Shown here in pieces: positions 45,755 through 61,015 of a stretch of 64,000 nt of DNA; positions within the stretch are counted from its first letter, which is position 1; each line of letters starts with the position of its first letter. Origin of the DNA: Clarkia xantiana subsp. parviflora (taxonomy: Eukaryota; Streptophyta; Magnoliopsida; Myrtales; Onagraceae); contig JAPTYO010000007.1 of NCBI GenBank assembly GCA_036873135.1, positions 5,934,763-5,998,762 on the forward strand, in the 5' to 3' direction. The notes below the pieces were generated by a model that was given only the letters and a program-made list of their open reading frames with translations, did not search any database and had not been told where the DNA came from. Both the position numbers and the translations under genes were made by a program.

Positions 45755-48700
45755 ATGGCTCCTCCTACCATAAGACTAGTAATCCCAATAGACTTGAAAA
45801 AGAAACCATGGGAGCAGAAGTTACCTCTTCATAATCGATGGCACCCTCAAATACCAGCAGTTGCAGAGGTGAAAGCAGGTGAGGTCTTTAGGGTGGAGAT
45901 GGTTGACTGGACAGGCGGGGCTATAAAAGATGATCATTCTGCATCAGATATAAAACACGTAGACCTTTCGTGTGTAAGTCTTATAGATTCTATAGTTTCT
46001 CTAAACATCAAAATCCAGACCTTATTTTCTTAAGTTCCATTAGATAACCCAAAATACAAGATTCCAAAATCCAAACCTTGTTCTGTTAGCTCAAAGTTAG
46101 TCACTTTTAGAGAGATATACCTTGGCTTAAAAGACAAGTTATATCTACTTGTTTTGCTGCTATGGACCTTTGTAATTAGTATCCTCATAAAGGAAGAAAC
46201 ATTTTTTGTCAGAAAGGAAGAAACTTGACCCAAGTAGTTTGATAGCTAACTCTTCACATATAGAAGACATCTAGATGACGAATTTAGCCATTTATGACGA
46301 TCCATCCAAACAAGCACAAGAAATCTTATAAATTACTAAAGAACACGCATACCCTTGAAAAAATGCAGATTAACTTCAGTTCAGAACAAGTTAATAGCTT
46401 CTTATGTCATTGAGATTTCTGTTGAATCGGTCTAGGTCCATTACCTTAGTGGACCAATAAGGGCTTTAGATGCTGATGGAATACCTGCAAGACCTGGAGA
46501 CCTTCTAGCAGTCGAGATATGCAACTTGGGTCCTTTACCTGGCGATGAATGGGGTTTTACAGCATCATTTGACAGAGAAAATGGAGGTGGATTTTTGACC
46601 GACCATTTCCCGAATGCAACCAAAGCTATATGGTATTTTGAAGGGATATATGCATATTCTCCTCACATACCTGGTAAATCTCCAATTATTCCTTTTTAAG
46701 AAAAAAAAACAGAGTTAAACATGAGATGTAATTACAGGAGTTCGCTTCCCAGGATTGACACACCCTGGAATAGTGGGAACCGCCCCATCAAAGGAACTGC
46801 TTGATATATGGAATGAAAGGGAAAGAGAACTTCAAGAAAATGGCTTGAAGACATTTAAACTATGCGATGTTTTGCATTCAAGACCATTGGCAAATCTACC
46901 ATCAACCAAAGGATGTGTCCTGGGAAAGGTACCCCAAAATTTCTTTAATAAGGATATGATATTAAGCATGAGATCAAATACAATCCAATCAAGAAACTAT
47001 TTTTTCATTTCAGTTTAGCTCGAAAACTATATGTGCTCTCTCTGGTTATCTATCTGTGTCATTGTGTGTACTATTTATACAGGGTGCAGTAGGAGTAGTG
47101 GACTCTACTTTTATTTTTCAATTTTGTCTCTATAGAATGCTTAAACTTTAAATCCAACACAAAATGATAAATATGAGACTTGAACTCATGATTTCTACAG
47201 TAACAAGTGAACATATCAAGCAGTAGGCTAAGTTACTTCAAAAGAAATATGATAAATATATGCTGGCTCTCTTGGATTAGATTAAAGAAGGGACATCAGA
47301 ATGGGAAAGAATTGCTAACGAAGCTGCAAGGACAATCCCTGGACGTGAAAATGGAGGGAACTGTGACATAAAGAATCTCAGTAGGGGTTCAAAAGTATAC
47401 CTTCCAGTCTTTGTGGAGGGAGCCAATCTTAGTACTGGTGATATGCACTTCTCTCAGGGGGATGGCGAGGTTGCATTCTGCGGGGCCATTGAGATGAGCG
47501 GTTTTCTCGAGCTCAAGTAAAGCTTTTTGTTAACTCTTACCCATCTCCTGCTATTCTCTATTACTAAATTTCATGCAACAACACACAGAAAGATTAATGA
47601 AATGAAGAGTTTGGCTGGAGTAATTTATAGTGTCTAAGTTTGGCCCTTGTTAATTTGAGAGGTCTGAAGATTGAAATGGTGATAACTGAGGTCTGAAGTT
47701 TGAACTATGTGATTTTTAGGTTTTCCGTCCAAATTTTCTGTCAAATTTAACAAAATCGTGTGAAATGTCAAAAATACCTTTTTGTAATATTTGAATTAAT
47801 AAAAAGTTTAATTAATATAAAGATGAAATGACAAAAATACCCCTGTCCATAATTTAAACCTAATCCAACTCCGGCCGGCCACCACCCACTCCGGCGACCA
47901 CCACTCACAACTCCGACGACCGCCACCCAACTCCGACGACCGCCACCACGGACCCAATTGGGCCCAAATCGGAGCCACCGAGCTCCGATCGGAGCTTTGT
48001 GGCTCCGATCGGAGCTCTGTGGCCCCAAATCGAAGTCACAGAGCTCCGATCGGAGACACCGAGCTCCGATCGGAGCTTTGTGGCTCCGATTTGGGCCCAA
48101 TCGGGGCCGGTGGCTCCGATTTGAGCCGTGGTGGCGGTCGTCGGTGTTGGGTGGCGGTCGTCGGAATTGTGAGTGGTGGTCGCCGGAGTTGGGTGGTGGC
48201 CGGCCGGAGCCGTGGTAGTGGCTGGAGTTGGGTGGTAGCCTTAAGGGCATTTTCGTCTTTTCATTCAATCATGTGAGATGCAAGAAGGGTATTTTTGGAA
48301 TTTTATTTTATTTCTGGTCACATGCAATGCACATGACCAATTTCCGTCAAATTTAACGGAAAAAACTAACGGAGACCTCTATTATCTACAAGTCTAAACT
48401 TCAGACCTCAGTTATCACCATTTCAATCTTCAGACCTCAGTTATCACCATTTCAATCTTCAGACCTCTCAAATTAACAAGGGCCAAACTTCAGACCTCTC
48501 CCAGGTTATTGACCCTAATTTATATAACTATTATGATAGGTAACTCAGCACATATATAACATCAACCAGATGACCACTTTAATCATTTTATATTATCCCT
48601 CCAAATAAGCACAAGAAAACTTTTGTAAACTCCAGAAGGACAAGGCACCAAATTTTGAGCAAAAATCACATCTTTCTTGATATTGAAATCACACATAGTA

Positions 48701-49493
48701 GAACATAATGAAATGAACCTACACAGCTCAACTGAGTCCAACTGTGTGAAATGTCCATCCATAGCAAATAAATATGCTGATTTATCACGTTTTATGTTGT
48801 TATTATTATATCAGATGCGAGATTATAAGAGGTGGAATGAAAGAATATCTTACCCCAATGGGACCGACTCCTCTGCATGTGAATCCCATCTTTGAGATAG
48901 GACCAGTGGAGCCAAGATTTTCGGAATGGTTGGTGTTTGAAGGGATCAGTGTGGATGAGAGTGGGAGGCAGCATTACCTTGACGCAAGTGTTGCTTACAA
49001 GAGAGCTGTGCTCAATGCAATCGACTACCTCTCCAAGTTCGGATACTCAAAAGAACAGGTTCCTATTTTCAGTACAAAACATTTGCAAATGTTTAATTTA
49101 ACTGCAAGAAAAAAGGATTCCTGTTCCTGTTTAAGAATTTCATTTAACTGTCATCAGATGTATCTTCTGCTATCCTGCTGCCCATGCGAAGGAAGGATTT
49201 CCGGGATAGTTGATGCCCCGAATGCTGTAGCTACACTTGCCATTCCGATAGCTATATTTGACCAGGTAATATAAACTCACATTTAACACCCCAAAAAACA
49301 AAAACAAACAGGTTTCCTGCTCTTCAAAAATTAATTTCATCGTAGATTCTCTAATGACATTTTTTGTGTGCAGGATATTCGTCCAAAGAGTAAGATACCG
49401 GTTGGGCCAAGGCTAGTGAGGAAACCAGATGTTCTAAGATGCACTTATGATGGTAATCTGCCCATTACGAAGAACCTTAGCACCGATATGTAG
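45755..49493 (+). CDS. Formamidase (acetamidase/formamidase family)
   Basis: This enzyme hydrolyses formamide to formate and ammonia; it is a cytosolic FmdA_AmdA-family protein resembling Arabidopsis At4g37550/At4g37560. Seven exons: 45755-45973, 46436-46673, 46738-46928, 47281-47516, 48815-49058, 49158-49265, 49374-49493; 451 residues, the family length. Diagnostic stretches are NRWHPQIPAV, CNLGPLPGDEWGFTASFDRE, RFPGLTHPGIVGTAP, GGNCDIKNLSRGSKVYLPVF, GDMHFSQGDGEVAFCGAIEM and LLLSCCPCEGRISGIVDAPN. The conserved His and acidic residues of the active site lie in the THPG, GNCD and GDMHFSQGDGE blocks. Intron 4 (1.3 kb) contains an 886 bp MULE-type element. Two extra copies of exon 1 lie upstream. 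Exon 6 begins with Met (codon ATG after CAG) where relatives usually have Val. The reading frame is intact throughout. Confidence 0.93.
47630..48515. mobile_element. MULE-type element inside formamidase intron 4
   Basis: An 886 bp element is flanked by TAATTTATA on both sides (47621-47629 and 48516-48524), a perfect 9 bp duplication. Its ends carry the same AGGTCTGAAG/TTTCCGTCAAATTTAACGG vocabulary as the 4.67 kb element at 33310, so they are one superfamily. The left terminus lacks about 20 bp present at the right, whose inward reading starts GGGTCAATAACC. The interior (47870-48230) is GC-rich, full of GCTCCGATCGGAGC palindromes, and has no gene I can support. The host reading frame is unaffected if splicing is normal. 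Confidence 0.85.
47980..48110. repeat. Cluster of GCTCCGATCGGAGC palindromes
   Basis: At least four copies of the perfect palindrome CTCCGATCGGAG lie within about 100 bp in the core of the intronic MULE-type element, separated by TTTGTGG or ACACC-type spacers. Confidence 0.85.
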
Positions 49494-49900
49494 CAACGTT
49501 GGTCCAAGTAACTGCTAAAGAAGCTAGAAGATTGATGGCTTGATAGCCTTTACATCATGCATCAACATTGTAATATAATCAAACTACCATGTGGCTCAGT
49601 TACTTACCATGCTTTAGAATTTTACCTTCAGCAAGCAAATTGTTGGAAGCCAATAATAAACTAGAAAATCTGCATTTGCAAGAGAGAAAATACTCTTTAA
49701 CCACCGAATTTCATAACTAAGAGAGACATTCCATATGTTGCTGAATTCTGACAGGTACTCATAAAACAAGGAAGCAAAAGAAAAAGGGCACTAAATATTA
49801 TATTATGATTTGACTGCTAAAGTTACTAGCTAAGAAGACAAACAAACTCATGACCCACTTTCCATACAATCAGAACCTGCTGGACGGCCTTAAGTACTAC
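49494..49900. other. Shared 3' region of two convergent genes
   Basis: The formamidase (+) and queuosine salvage (-) genes converge with 407 bp between stop codons. This must hold both 3' UTRs. No other feature seen. Confidence 0.6.
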
Positions 49901-52184
49901 TCAGTAGTATATGGAGAGAGTACGGTGATGCTTGAGAGACGGGGACTGGACACCGCACGCCCACAGCCATAGATCTAATTCCACACTCAACACCTGGAAG
50001 ATCAACAGTATACAAGTAAATTAGAAGGATGATTTTGCAGCATGAAAATGTTTGTCAAAAGAAAAAGCTCAGACAAGCTTGCAAAATGATATAATTGGAT
50101 GAATGAATATGTTCAATGGTTACATATTGTGTCCAGAAGAACTTCCACTATCGTTTAGAATATGTAACATCAAACAGAGATGTGATAGCTCACTACATAG
50201 TGCAGGATGATTATGCAACCACATATTTTCCAACAGAAATTTACAAAAGAAAAGGAAAAAAGATCTAGGCAACAGTTGTAGAACTTCTCTTAATGCTCAC
50301 AGTATTATAATGTGAAGCAATGTGATTGAAAAGAAAAAAAAAGTAGAAAACTTCATCAACCAAAAATTGCATCACAAGATTAACAAATAGTATTCGAGGT
50401 TTTTTTTTTAATGTAAGACAAGCAGCAGTTGAAACATAAGATAAAAGAAACATATATGAAGAGGATTGTCAATTTATTGATGAACAATTACCTGCTTTCC
50501 GAATTTTGTGCTGATCAACTCCCTCATTTTCTCTACGGCATGTATAGTGCAAGCCCTCAATTCAACTTCCTCTTCACTGCCTGACCCTATTTCGTTATCA
50601 GCCTCAATGGTGGTTGCTAGGGCTGAACTATATTTAAGCACTCCGAGCTGTTGAAGTACAGCAGGCACAATATAGTCAGCAAATATAGTGATCGAGCCAA
50701 TATCGTGAAATTCTCCAAAACTTTGACCCTTAAAGGCACCCCATAGATCTGCCACAAAAATCTGAGCTCTTTTATACAAGAATATCTGCCTTCCTTTGTA
50801 AAGTGAATGATCTCGAAAACCTGAAAGGATAGCAACTCCTCATCAGCACAGAAAAGATCAAACCTAGATGGTGCTTAGTTTACATTGAATATATCATCCT
50901 ATGAAAAATATGCAGATACCAGGAAAATGGCGAGTGACAAGAGAAACAAGCTTTGCAGCTGACTTCCCGCACGATTCTACAAGATTAGATGCTTTACCAC
51001 CAAAGCTTCTAGCCAGTTCATCACCAACCTAAATGATAACAAAAATGAAGATTCGAGTAGTGTACTATTAAGAATATTTTCACTTACCAGATAAAACTTA
51101 CCTCATGCAGTAGGCGTATACGTTCATCCTCTAGTGGTAATGGTCTAGGCCATTTCAATAGCTCCCGCAACTCAGGACCTGACAAGGATCTTAGATAACT
51201 ACCAATATTCTTTGAAGTATAAATGCGTTTTTCAACCTAAATCTATAGAGAACCAAATTAAGAAGGCAATGCAATCAGATTTTCAATAAGCTCCATCTAA
51301 GCAAAAGGCATGCTGCATGTGGAGTTTACTCACCAGTGTACTTCTGCAAGCGATCAGCATCAAACGCGGAATGATCTTTCTCCAGCGCTTCTTTCAGCCC
51401 CAAAGCCAGATTATCATAATTGAGATCCTTATCTATTGAAGCATAACAAAATTTAGCCTCAAACCATAAACACGACCTTATGGGAGAAAGCAAAAACTAT
51501 TTCAACATGCCTTGAGTTTAAAAATAACAAATTTATCTCGTTCAGAGATACCGCATGATAAGTCAGCTGACATGGGTCCATTATTCTGCATTTAGCTCAA
51601 CTAAATAAACTATATAATCTGTACTTAGTCGAAATCCTAATAAAAGTAAAACTTGCTAAATCCCAAACCAGATCAAAGAAATCATGCCCATGCATCCTTC
51701 GTAAAAAGTCCTAAAAGAAGACCAAGTCCAGTCGTCTTACACTGAAATAAACACTACAGAATGATGAAATAGGCATTTTAAATACAAACTCTCTTCAAAC
51801 ACTAACCAATAGATAACAAATTGAGGGAGTAACTGACAACAAATTGAGTAAGTTTTTTAAGCTGGGTGATTTTCAAGCATACCAGGCCAGAAGCAGAAGT
51901 TCAATGCATCGAGAACAAAGAGGTACTGCACGGTGAGTGGCCCATTGTCGAAATAGTGAATCCCTTCGAAATTCCATTCGACCTTCGGAATGGAGTCATG
52001 AATCGTCTCCACGACCTTATCAATGCCTGCAAAACAACAACAATCCGCTCGTTCCATTGATTTCCTCGGTTCCAGTCGAAAACAATGCATCGAAATCCCA
52101 AACCAAGTCCAAACCTGAAGAGTCAACAACGACGTGAGAAGCGCGGCTAGCAACCCAAGCAGAGGTTGCCCTAACCTCTTCCAT
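49901..52184 (-). CDS. Queuosine salvage protein (QNG1 / DUF2419 family)
   Basis: This belongs to the QNG1 (C9orf64, DUF2419) family, whose members hydrolyse queuosine 5'-phosphate to free queuine for incorporation into tRNA by the TGT enzyme. Seven minus-strand exons: 52115-52184, 51883-52026, 51334-51432, 51102-51178, 50920-51028, 50492-50820, 49901-49993; 306 residues. Family stretches include GIHYFDNGPLTVQYLFVLDA, LNFCFWPDKDLNYDNLALGL, YKRAQIFVADLWGAF, FADYIVPAVLQQLGVL and the C-terminal VELDLWLWACG with HHRTLSIYY. The ATG at 52184 gives MEEVRATSAWVASRASHVVV, a family-like start. All introns are GT-AG. Plants obtain queuine from outside, so salvage is its likely role here. The assignment rests on remembered family sequence. 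Confidence 0.9.
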
Positions 52185-53207
52185 GGCGAAACGAGAATGA
52201 GAATAGGTAGGATAATTGTGGCGGCTGTTGAACCAACAACAATATTGCCCTCCCCAATTCAAAGTTTCCCGCTTTTGGTCGTTTCATGCGGAGTCTGTTT
52301 TCGCTTTTTAAGGGTTGCGAGACCGCCGTAGAATATTTCTGTACACCCGGTGTAGTACACTTTGAATAGATACACATGCGGGACCCACTAATTTTATATT
52401 GGCGTTCATACGCCGGGCTTCTTTATTGCATATCTCCGCCGACTCACGAGGACGAAATGTGGTTGACATGTTGCATGCATGCCGCCAGTATAGGAGGAAT
52501 TGGAACTTGGAAGGGAGGAGATAGGAAAAAAATGGTGAAACCCAAATAAAAAATTGTAATGGAAATTAATAAGAGATTAAATAAATATTTATATGATTAT
52601 TATTATTATATCTTCCAAATATTTTAAATATACTAGTAAGGAATTTAATTATGCTAAACCGGTATTCTAGAGTTTAAAAATTAATAAATTTTAAAACCTT
52701 CAAACCCCCAAATTCGTTTATTATATCACGTGAAATTATCGGTGATTCTGAACTTTAAAATGTATCACATTAATCTTATGTTATTAAACAATATTATAGA
52801 ATTTAATGATTTGTCTATTTTTTTACAATAATAAAATATATTTTTAATATTGTAATAAAAAACTATAACTTATTCTACGATATTCTGATTTATAAATAAT
52901 TTTTTTCATGTGAAAGAAGACACTTCGAATAATATGATATCATATATTTCTATAGTAAAAAATGATGCATATGTTATATTAATATATTAATTTAAAAAAC
53001 GATTTTACGAAGCTCAACATAGTAATATTATTATACCAATTTTTATTGAAGTATAGATCCTACTAGTATCATATAATTATTATTTTGGCCACTTAATATC
53101 ATATAATTTGATATGCATATATATATTATCGAAATTGTCACGATAATATGTTGGAAACAGTCGATCGTGGTCCACAATGTTTCTTTGTCGGTACAAAACT
53201 TAAGCAC
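52185..53207. other. Queuosine gene promoter and AT-rich DNA
   Basis: The first 200 bp are moderately GC-rich and should contain the promoter. The rest is AT-rich with no gene seen. Confidence 0.45.
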
Positions 53208-53808
53208 ATGTTTGTTTGCATGTATTAGAATATACTAATACATATCTTAGTTAGTACTTTGTTTGTTTTGGTATTGGTATTAGCTAAAAGATGAGTATTA
53301 GCTAATACTCATTTCTATAGTAAATCATGTATTAGCAAATACACTCAAAAACTCATGTATTAGCTAATACATAGTACATAATGATCAAAATACCCCTAAC
53401 CTTACTTAATATATAACAATTACACCAACTTCGAATCATAACATCGGCCACCTCCGGCGACCCCCGGCCGGACTACTGCGACCCTCGGCCGGACTCCGGC
53501 GACCTCCGGCCGGACCCCGGCAACCTCCGGCCGGACCCCGGCCGGACTCCGGAGACCCCCGGCCGGACACCGGTGACCTCCGGCCGGAACTCAATTATTA
53601 TAAAATTAAAAAATATATATATATTTAGGAGCATTTAGGTCTTTTGGTCATTATATTAGGATACCCTAATACAAAATTCATCCAAACATTGTATTAGGAT
53701 ATCCTAATACATGATTCAACCAAACATTGTATTAGCTTAGCATGTATTGGGATATCTTAGTCGATGCTTAGCTAATACTTGTATTAGCTAATACATGCAA
53801 ACAAACAT
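53208..53808. mobile_element. MITE with a GC-rich minisatellite core
   Basis: Terminal inverted repeats start ATGTTTGTTTGCATGTATTA. Subterminal regions are full of the words GTATTAGCTAATAC and TAGGATATCCTAATAC, themselves palindromes. The core (53440-53592) is a GC-rich minisatellite. I find no clear target duplication, so the superfamily is unassigned. Confidence 0.75.
53440..53592. repeat. GC-rich minisatellite (CCGGCCGGA units)
   Basis: About eight irregular units of the type CTCCGGCCGGACCCCGGCAA, with variation at the last positions, in a region otherwise over 65% A+T. Confidence 0.85.
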
Positions 53809-54175
53809 CCCGCCCATCTCACGTAATATTATCCAAGGATTAGAAGCTATTAATATCGTTAGTGTTCGGAAAATAAAATCAGCTGTTTATTCGGCCGCTG
53901 AAAACTAAGTTAGCAGATAATTAACCCAATATTATATTTATAGAGAAAACAGTGAATCAGAAACACCGACTTATTCACAAGTTGCTAGTAGCTCCCAATA
54001 AAAGTAAAACCAATCTAATTCACCCAAACAAAACATCAGAACGTAAGGGAAACCAATAAGGGGGTTCATTCATTCATACACTCTTGAATAATTATCAACT
54101 AGTACAAACTCAAATCACAACACCAAATAAATCACAACCAAAGTTACAAGGATGGCTACCAGCTCGAGAGGTTCC
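53809..54175. other. CK2 gene 3' region
   Basis: This is AT-rich sequence that should include the 3' UTR of the minus-strand kinase gene. Nothing else seen. Confidence 0.5.
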
Positions 54176-57668
<3,493 letters not shown>

Positions 57669-58586
57669 TTCCGTAAATTTAAATCGACTCCAAGTGGGCC
57701 GAGAACGACGAGCTTTACTCCTTTTTCCTTTTCGGGGAAATGCAACACTCGTCCCTCAATTTTAATATTGGCGACTTTTATCCTAAACTTTATTTCAATG
57801 TTTCTTTTGGAATTTTTTTTAGCTTATTATATACATGGAATTTGCATAATACCGTCAATTTTCATATGGGTTAAAATTTTAAAATAACGAACAAATTTAA
57901 AAAAAAATATATCACAAACATAGCGTTTGTGAAACATTATAAAAAAAAATAAAAAAAAATCTTTAATGATTTGATAATTAACCCAAATGGAAAAACCAAC
58001 TCAGTTATACTTATTCCCATTAAGACATCTTTTATGTTTTAGTAAACAGATATTATTAGACATCAAATCGATTAAATAATTAAGGGGGAAAATATGATGG
58101 GATCCTTAGAAAAAACTAAGTGCCCGTTAAAGTGTAAGAGCTAGCATAATAGAAAAACACAAAGCAACAAATTATTACAAAAGCATACAGACGGTAATAA
58201 TCAAAGCAATAGTATAGTAAACACTCTAAAAGAAAATAAATAGCTTTATAAGACATTATTTTTCAATTTTTTTTTAATTTGGTACTTTTCTTTTTCAAAA
58301 TAAAGATTCCCATTTGCATCTAAGATATTATTATTTTTATATTTTCCCCCCATTGGGTAATCTAATAACATGTTTACTCACCGTTTAAAATATTTAGAAA
58401 TGTATATCTCAAGAGTGGTAAATTGTCCATCATACTTTACACCATTTATTTTTCAAAATATATATTCACTTTCTCCCTATGTAATATAAGGAGGTCAAAA
58501 TTAACATTTCTACTGTGTTTTACAAGTATGGTATTTGTAATAATTATTATTTATATTTTTAAAGTAAACTCTATGAGAAATTGACA
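57669..58586. other. AT-rich intergenic region upstream of the CK2 gene
   Basis: This includes the CK2 promoter, for which I see no clear TATA box. No gene is seen. Confidence 0.45.
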
Positions 58587-58831
58587 GGATCTTTCTATCA
58601 TGCTTTGAGAGCACCATGCTTTGGGTACGTTTTTTTGTATTTTTCTATTGCCCTAAAGGTGAACCCTATAGAGAAATTGATATTATTAATAGTATGATGA
58701 AAATATTATGTGTGGTTAAAAAAATTCATATTTTTTCATATTTTTAAAGTTTTACATATGTTACAATTAAGTCCACACTAGTAATAAAAAAACCAAAAGC
58801 ATGGTGCTCTTAAAGCATGGTAGAAAAATCC
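58587..58831. mobile_element. Foldback MITE, 9 bp target duplication
   Basis: A 245 bp element has arms of about 45 bp containing GAGAGCACCATGCTTT and its reverse complement. It is flanked by AAATTGACA on both sides (58578-58586 and 58832-58840). The 9 bp duplication fits the MULE superfamily. No coding capacity. Confidence 0.8.
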
Positions 58832-58840
58832 AAATTGACA

Positions 58841-59348
58841 TCACTAACGATAATATTTCAAATTATAGGTATAATCAAAAAAATCATACTTAGTAAAAAA
58901 AATCTTATAATTAAATCCACACTATTAATGAAAATAACAAAATTCCAGTCACAGCCCACACATGTATGTGATTTTCACAAATTTTACTGCTATAAAACAA
59001 AATTTCCAAAGAACCTCCCATGTTTTAATTCATCCATATCTGATCCCTAATCATCAAATATAAAATGGCAATTGAGAGGTACAACTACAAAGTGATTTCA
59101 TATTTAACCTAAACAGAAACCAAACAACACCAACTTTCCTGTCTACAACATAACATAAAGATATTAGTTCCTTGTGTTTCAAGAAACTGATTGCCTCCTA
59201 CTCCTCGATGGAGTTGATTTGACATCCTCGTTGATTGCAAAGTCTGATGTATCCGAGCTACTGACGTCACGAGCTTCACGACTCTGGCAGTCGGGTCCCA
59301 CGTCCTCGCTTCATCCTCCAACTCAGCAACCACTCCCGAACCAACATC
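58841..59348. other. Intergenic DNA beside the NPH3 fragment
   Basis: Sequence from about 59110 continues the open stretch downstream of the NPH3 fragment's stop codon but has no family resemblance. Nothing else is recognised. Confidence 0.4.
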
Positions 59349-59717
59349 TCAACTGTCCCAACATCGTACGTGGTTGTCTCCCCCGATGGGCCCCGGATCA
59401 GAAGATCTCGTCGGAGTTTCATCGATCGTGATGGAAGCTAGTTTTTGAAGGCGCAAACTCTTCGACAACAGAGGAAACTGTAATTAAAAAAAAAGTTTGT
59501 ATTCAAGTTATTGACAGTAAAAACCAAAACTTGTTACACAAGCAACAAGAGATACTCAAAACTTGAATATGGTAAGCAATTTTTGCTGAAAACAAGTTGA
59601 AAAAATCGAACATTTTCAATCGAAGAATCATAAAATGAGTTTCTTACCTTGTGCAGGTAAAATTTCACGTCCCCAACGTTGATGACTACGTCTGTGGCGA
59701 GTTCCGTTGCCACATAC
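59349..59717 (-). pseudogene. NPH3/RPT2-type BTB gene fragment
   Basis: Two minus-strand exon pieces match the N-terminus of plant NPH3-family proteins. Piece 59648-59717 reads [20 protein letters not shown] then LHK and a GTAAGA donor; piece 59349-59478 begins FPLLSKSLRLQKLAS. The intron position between LHK and FPLL is the family's. After LQKLAS the sequence departs from the family and meets a TGA about 28 codons later. The preceding first exon, the rest of the BTB domain and the whole NPH3 domain are absent from the window. This is a remnant, not a working phototropism-signalling gene. Confidence 0.8.
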
Positions 59718-60029
59718 CTGAAATCACAGCACCAAAGAATATTAAATTTCAACCCAGAAAAATTCCAAAAAGATGAAGAACAACGTCAATTAAGAAGAAC
59801 TGGGACTTTACCCAGTAAACTAATCCAGAATGCACGCATCCTTTAACGAGTCGAGTGTGGATTAAATCCGAACCCGATCATGCTTAGTTTAGCTAATTCA
59901 GAAAAGTTTATTAGTTTTCATAAATCCAGAACTGCATCTATAGAGATGAACATGCAAACAGTAGATAGGCCAAGGGCAAAGCCAACAGATAAGCTAAGCT
60001 GCTGCATTGGTTCTATTATGTTATATTAA
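59718..60029. other. Intergenic DNA
   Basis: I see no first exon for the NPH3 fragment and no other feature. Confidence 0.4.
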
Positions 60030-60551
60030 GGGTTAATAACCAAATTGCTATATCAACTTGGACAAATTCACAAATCGGTACTTCAATTTTTCTTTTAAAA
60101 AATTAAATTAGATTTATGAACTTTTAATTTCATAGCAAATCGCTACATTTGTTTCAATTTCCGTCAAATTGGATAGAAAATTAGTATATTTCCGTCACGT
60201 AGGATCTTTTCATGTGTACCAAACATAAATTCAAACTTAATTTGAAAGTATTGCGATGAAATACCTTCAATTAGATGCTCAATTAGACTTCCACCTATTT
60301 CGAACAATGCATTTCAATTGAGAATCCAATTGAAGGTATTTCATTGCAATACTTTCAATTTATATTTAAATCCATATTGGATACACATGAAAATACTATA
60401 TGTGGCGGAACCGAACTCATTTTCTGCCCATTTTGGCATGAATTGAAACAAAATTTTCTCTAAAATCGAAAGTTTAAGTAACCAATTTTTAAAAATTATA
60501 TAGCAATTTGTAAACTGATGTAATTTCGGGTGCAATTTGATTATTAACCCT
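60030..60551. mobile_element. Complete 522 bp MULE-type MITE
   Basis: This begins GGGTTAATAACCAAATTGCT and ends GCAATTTGATTATTAACCC. It is flanked by a perfect 9 bp duplication TTATATTAA (60021-60029 and 60552-60560). It is the uninterrupted paralogue of the nested element at 5241-6399, and serves as the empty-site reference for both insertions there. It also has an internal inverted repeat around 60240-60365 (TTGAAAGTATTG/CAATACTTTCAA). Confidence 0.88.
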
Positions 60552-60560
60552 TATATTAAT

Positions 60561-61015
60561 TATTATTTTTTTGGCCAAGACCTTATATATTAATTATTAA
60601 CTCTCATAATTTTATAGTATATATATAACATATATGTAAGCTAAACGGGTCGGGTTCAAGAACACAATGTCATAGTACTTACCGGGCCTTATTCGTTTTA
60701 AACTGGGCTCCTTTCTGCATATTACTACTTACCAGCGCCTATATATAGGACACCCGCGGTTTTCTGCAATCTCCTCACTTCCCCAAATTGGACGAAGAAT
60801 CATCCCAGGCGATCTTCTACGTCCAGAGACGACGGTTCGCTGATCGAAACCAACCTCAGAGAAAACTGTGCAATTCCATCTTGCCATCTCCAGGTTGTCT
60901 CTGATAGAAGAAGAGTTGAAGACCGTGAGGTCCTCAAACCCTATTCCTTCATAATCATCAGTCACATTAGCATCTAATTGGAAGCGCGATTTGTTGCAGC
61001 GCGCGGGATTTCATC
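60561..61015 (+). promoter_or_regulatory. Promoter and 5' leader of the 72-residue gene
   Basis: A TATA box CTATATATAGG lies at 60739-60749, about 270 bp before the ATG at 61016. It implies a 5' UTR of some 240 nt. The leader is GC-richer than the flanks. Inferred from position and consensus. Confidence 0.5.

Noticed and set aside
47768..48276. Three overlapping open frames of 85-166 codons in formamidase intron 4
   Set aside because: They fall in the GC-rich palindromic core of a MULE-type element, occur in several frames on both strands and match no family; stop codons are simply rare in such sequence.
59109..59333. Open frame MVAELEDEARTWDPTARVVK continuing the NPH3 fragment
   Set aside because: It lies beyond an in-frame TGA, shows no NPH3 resemblance and has no splice support.
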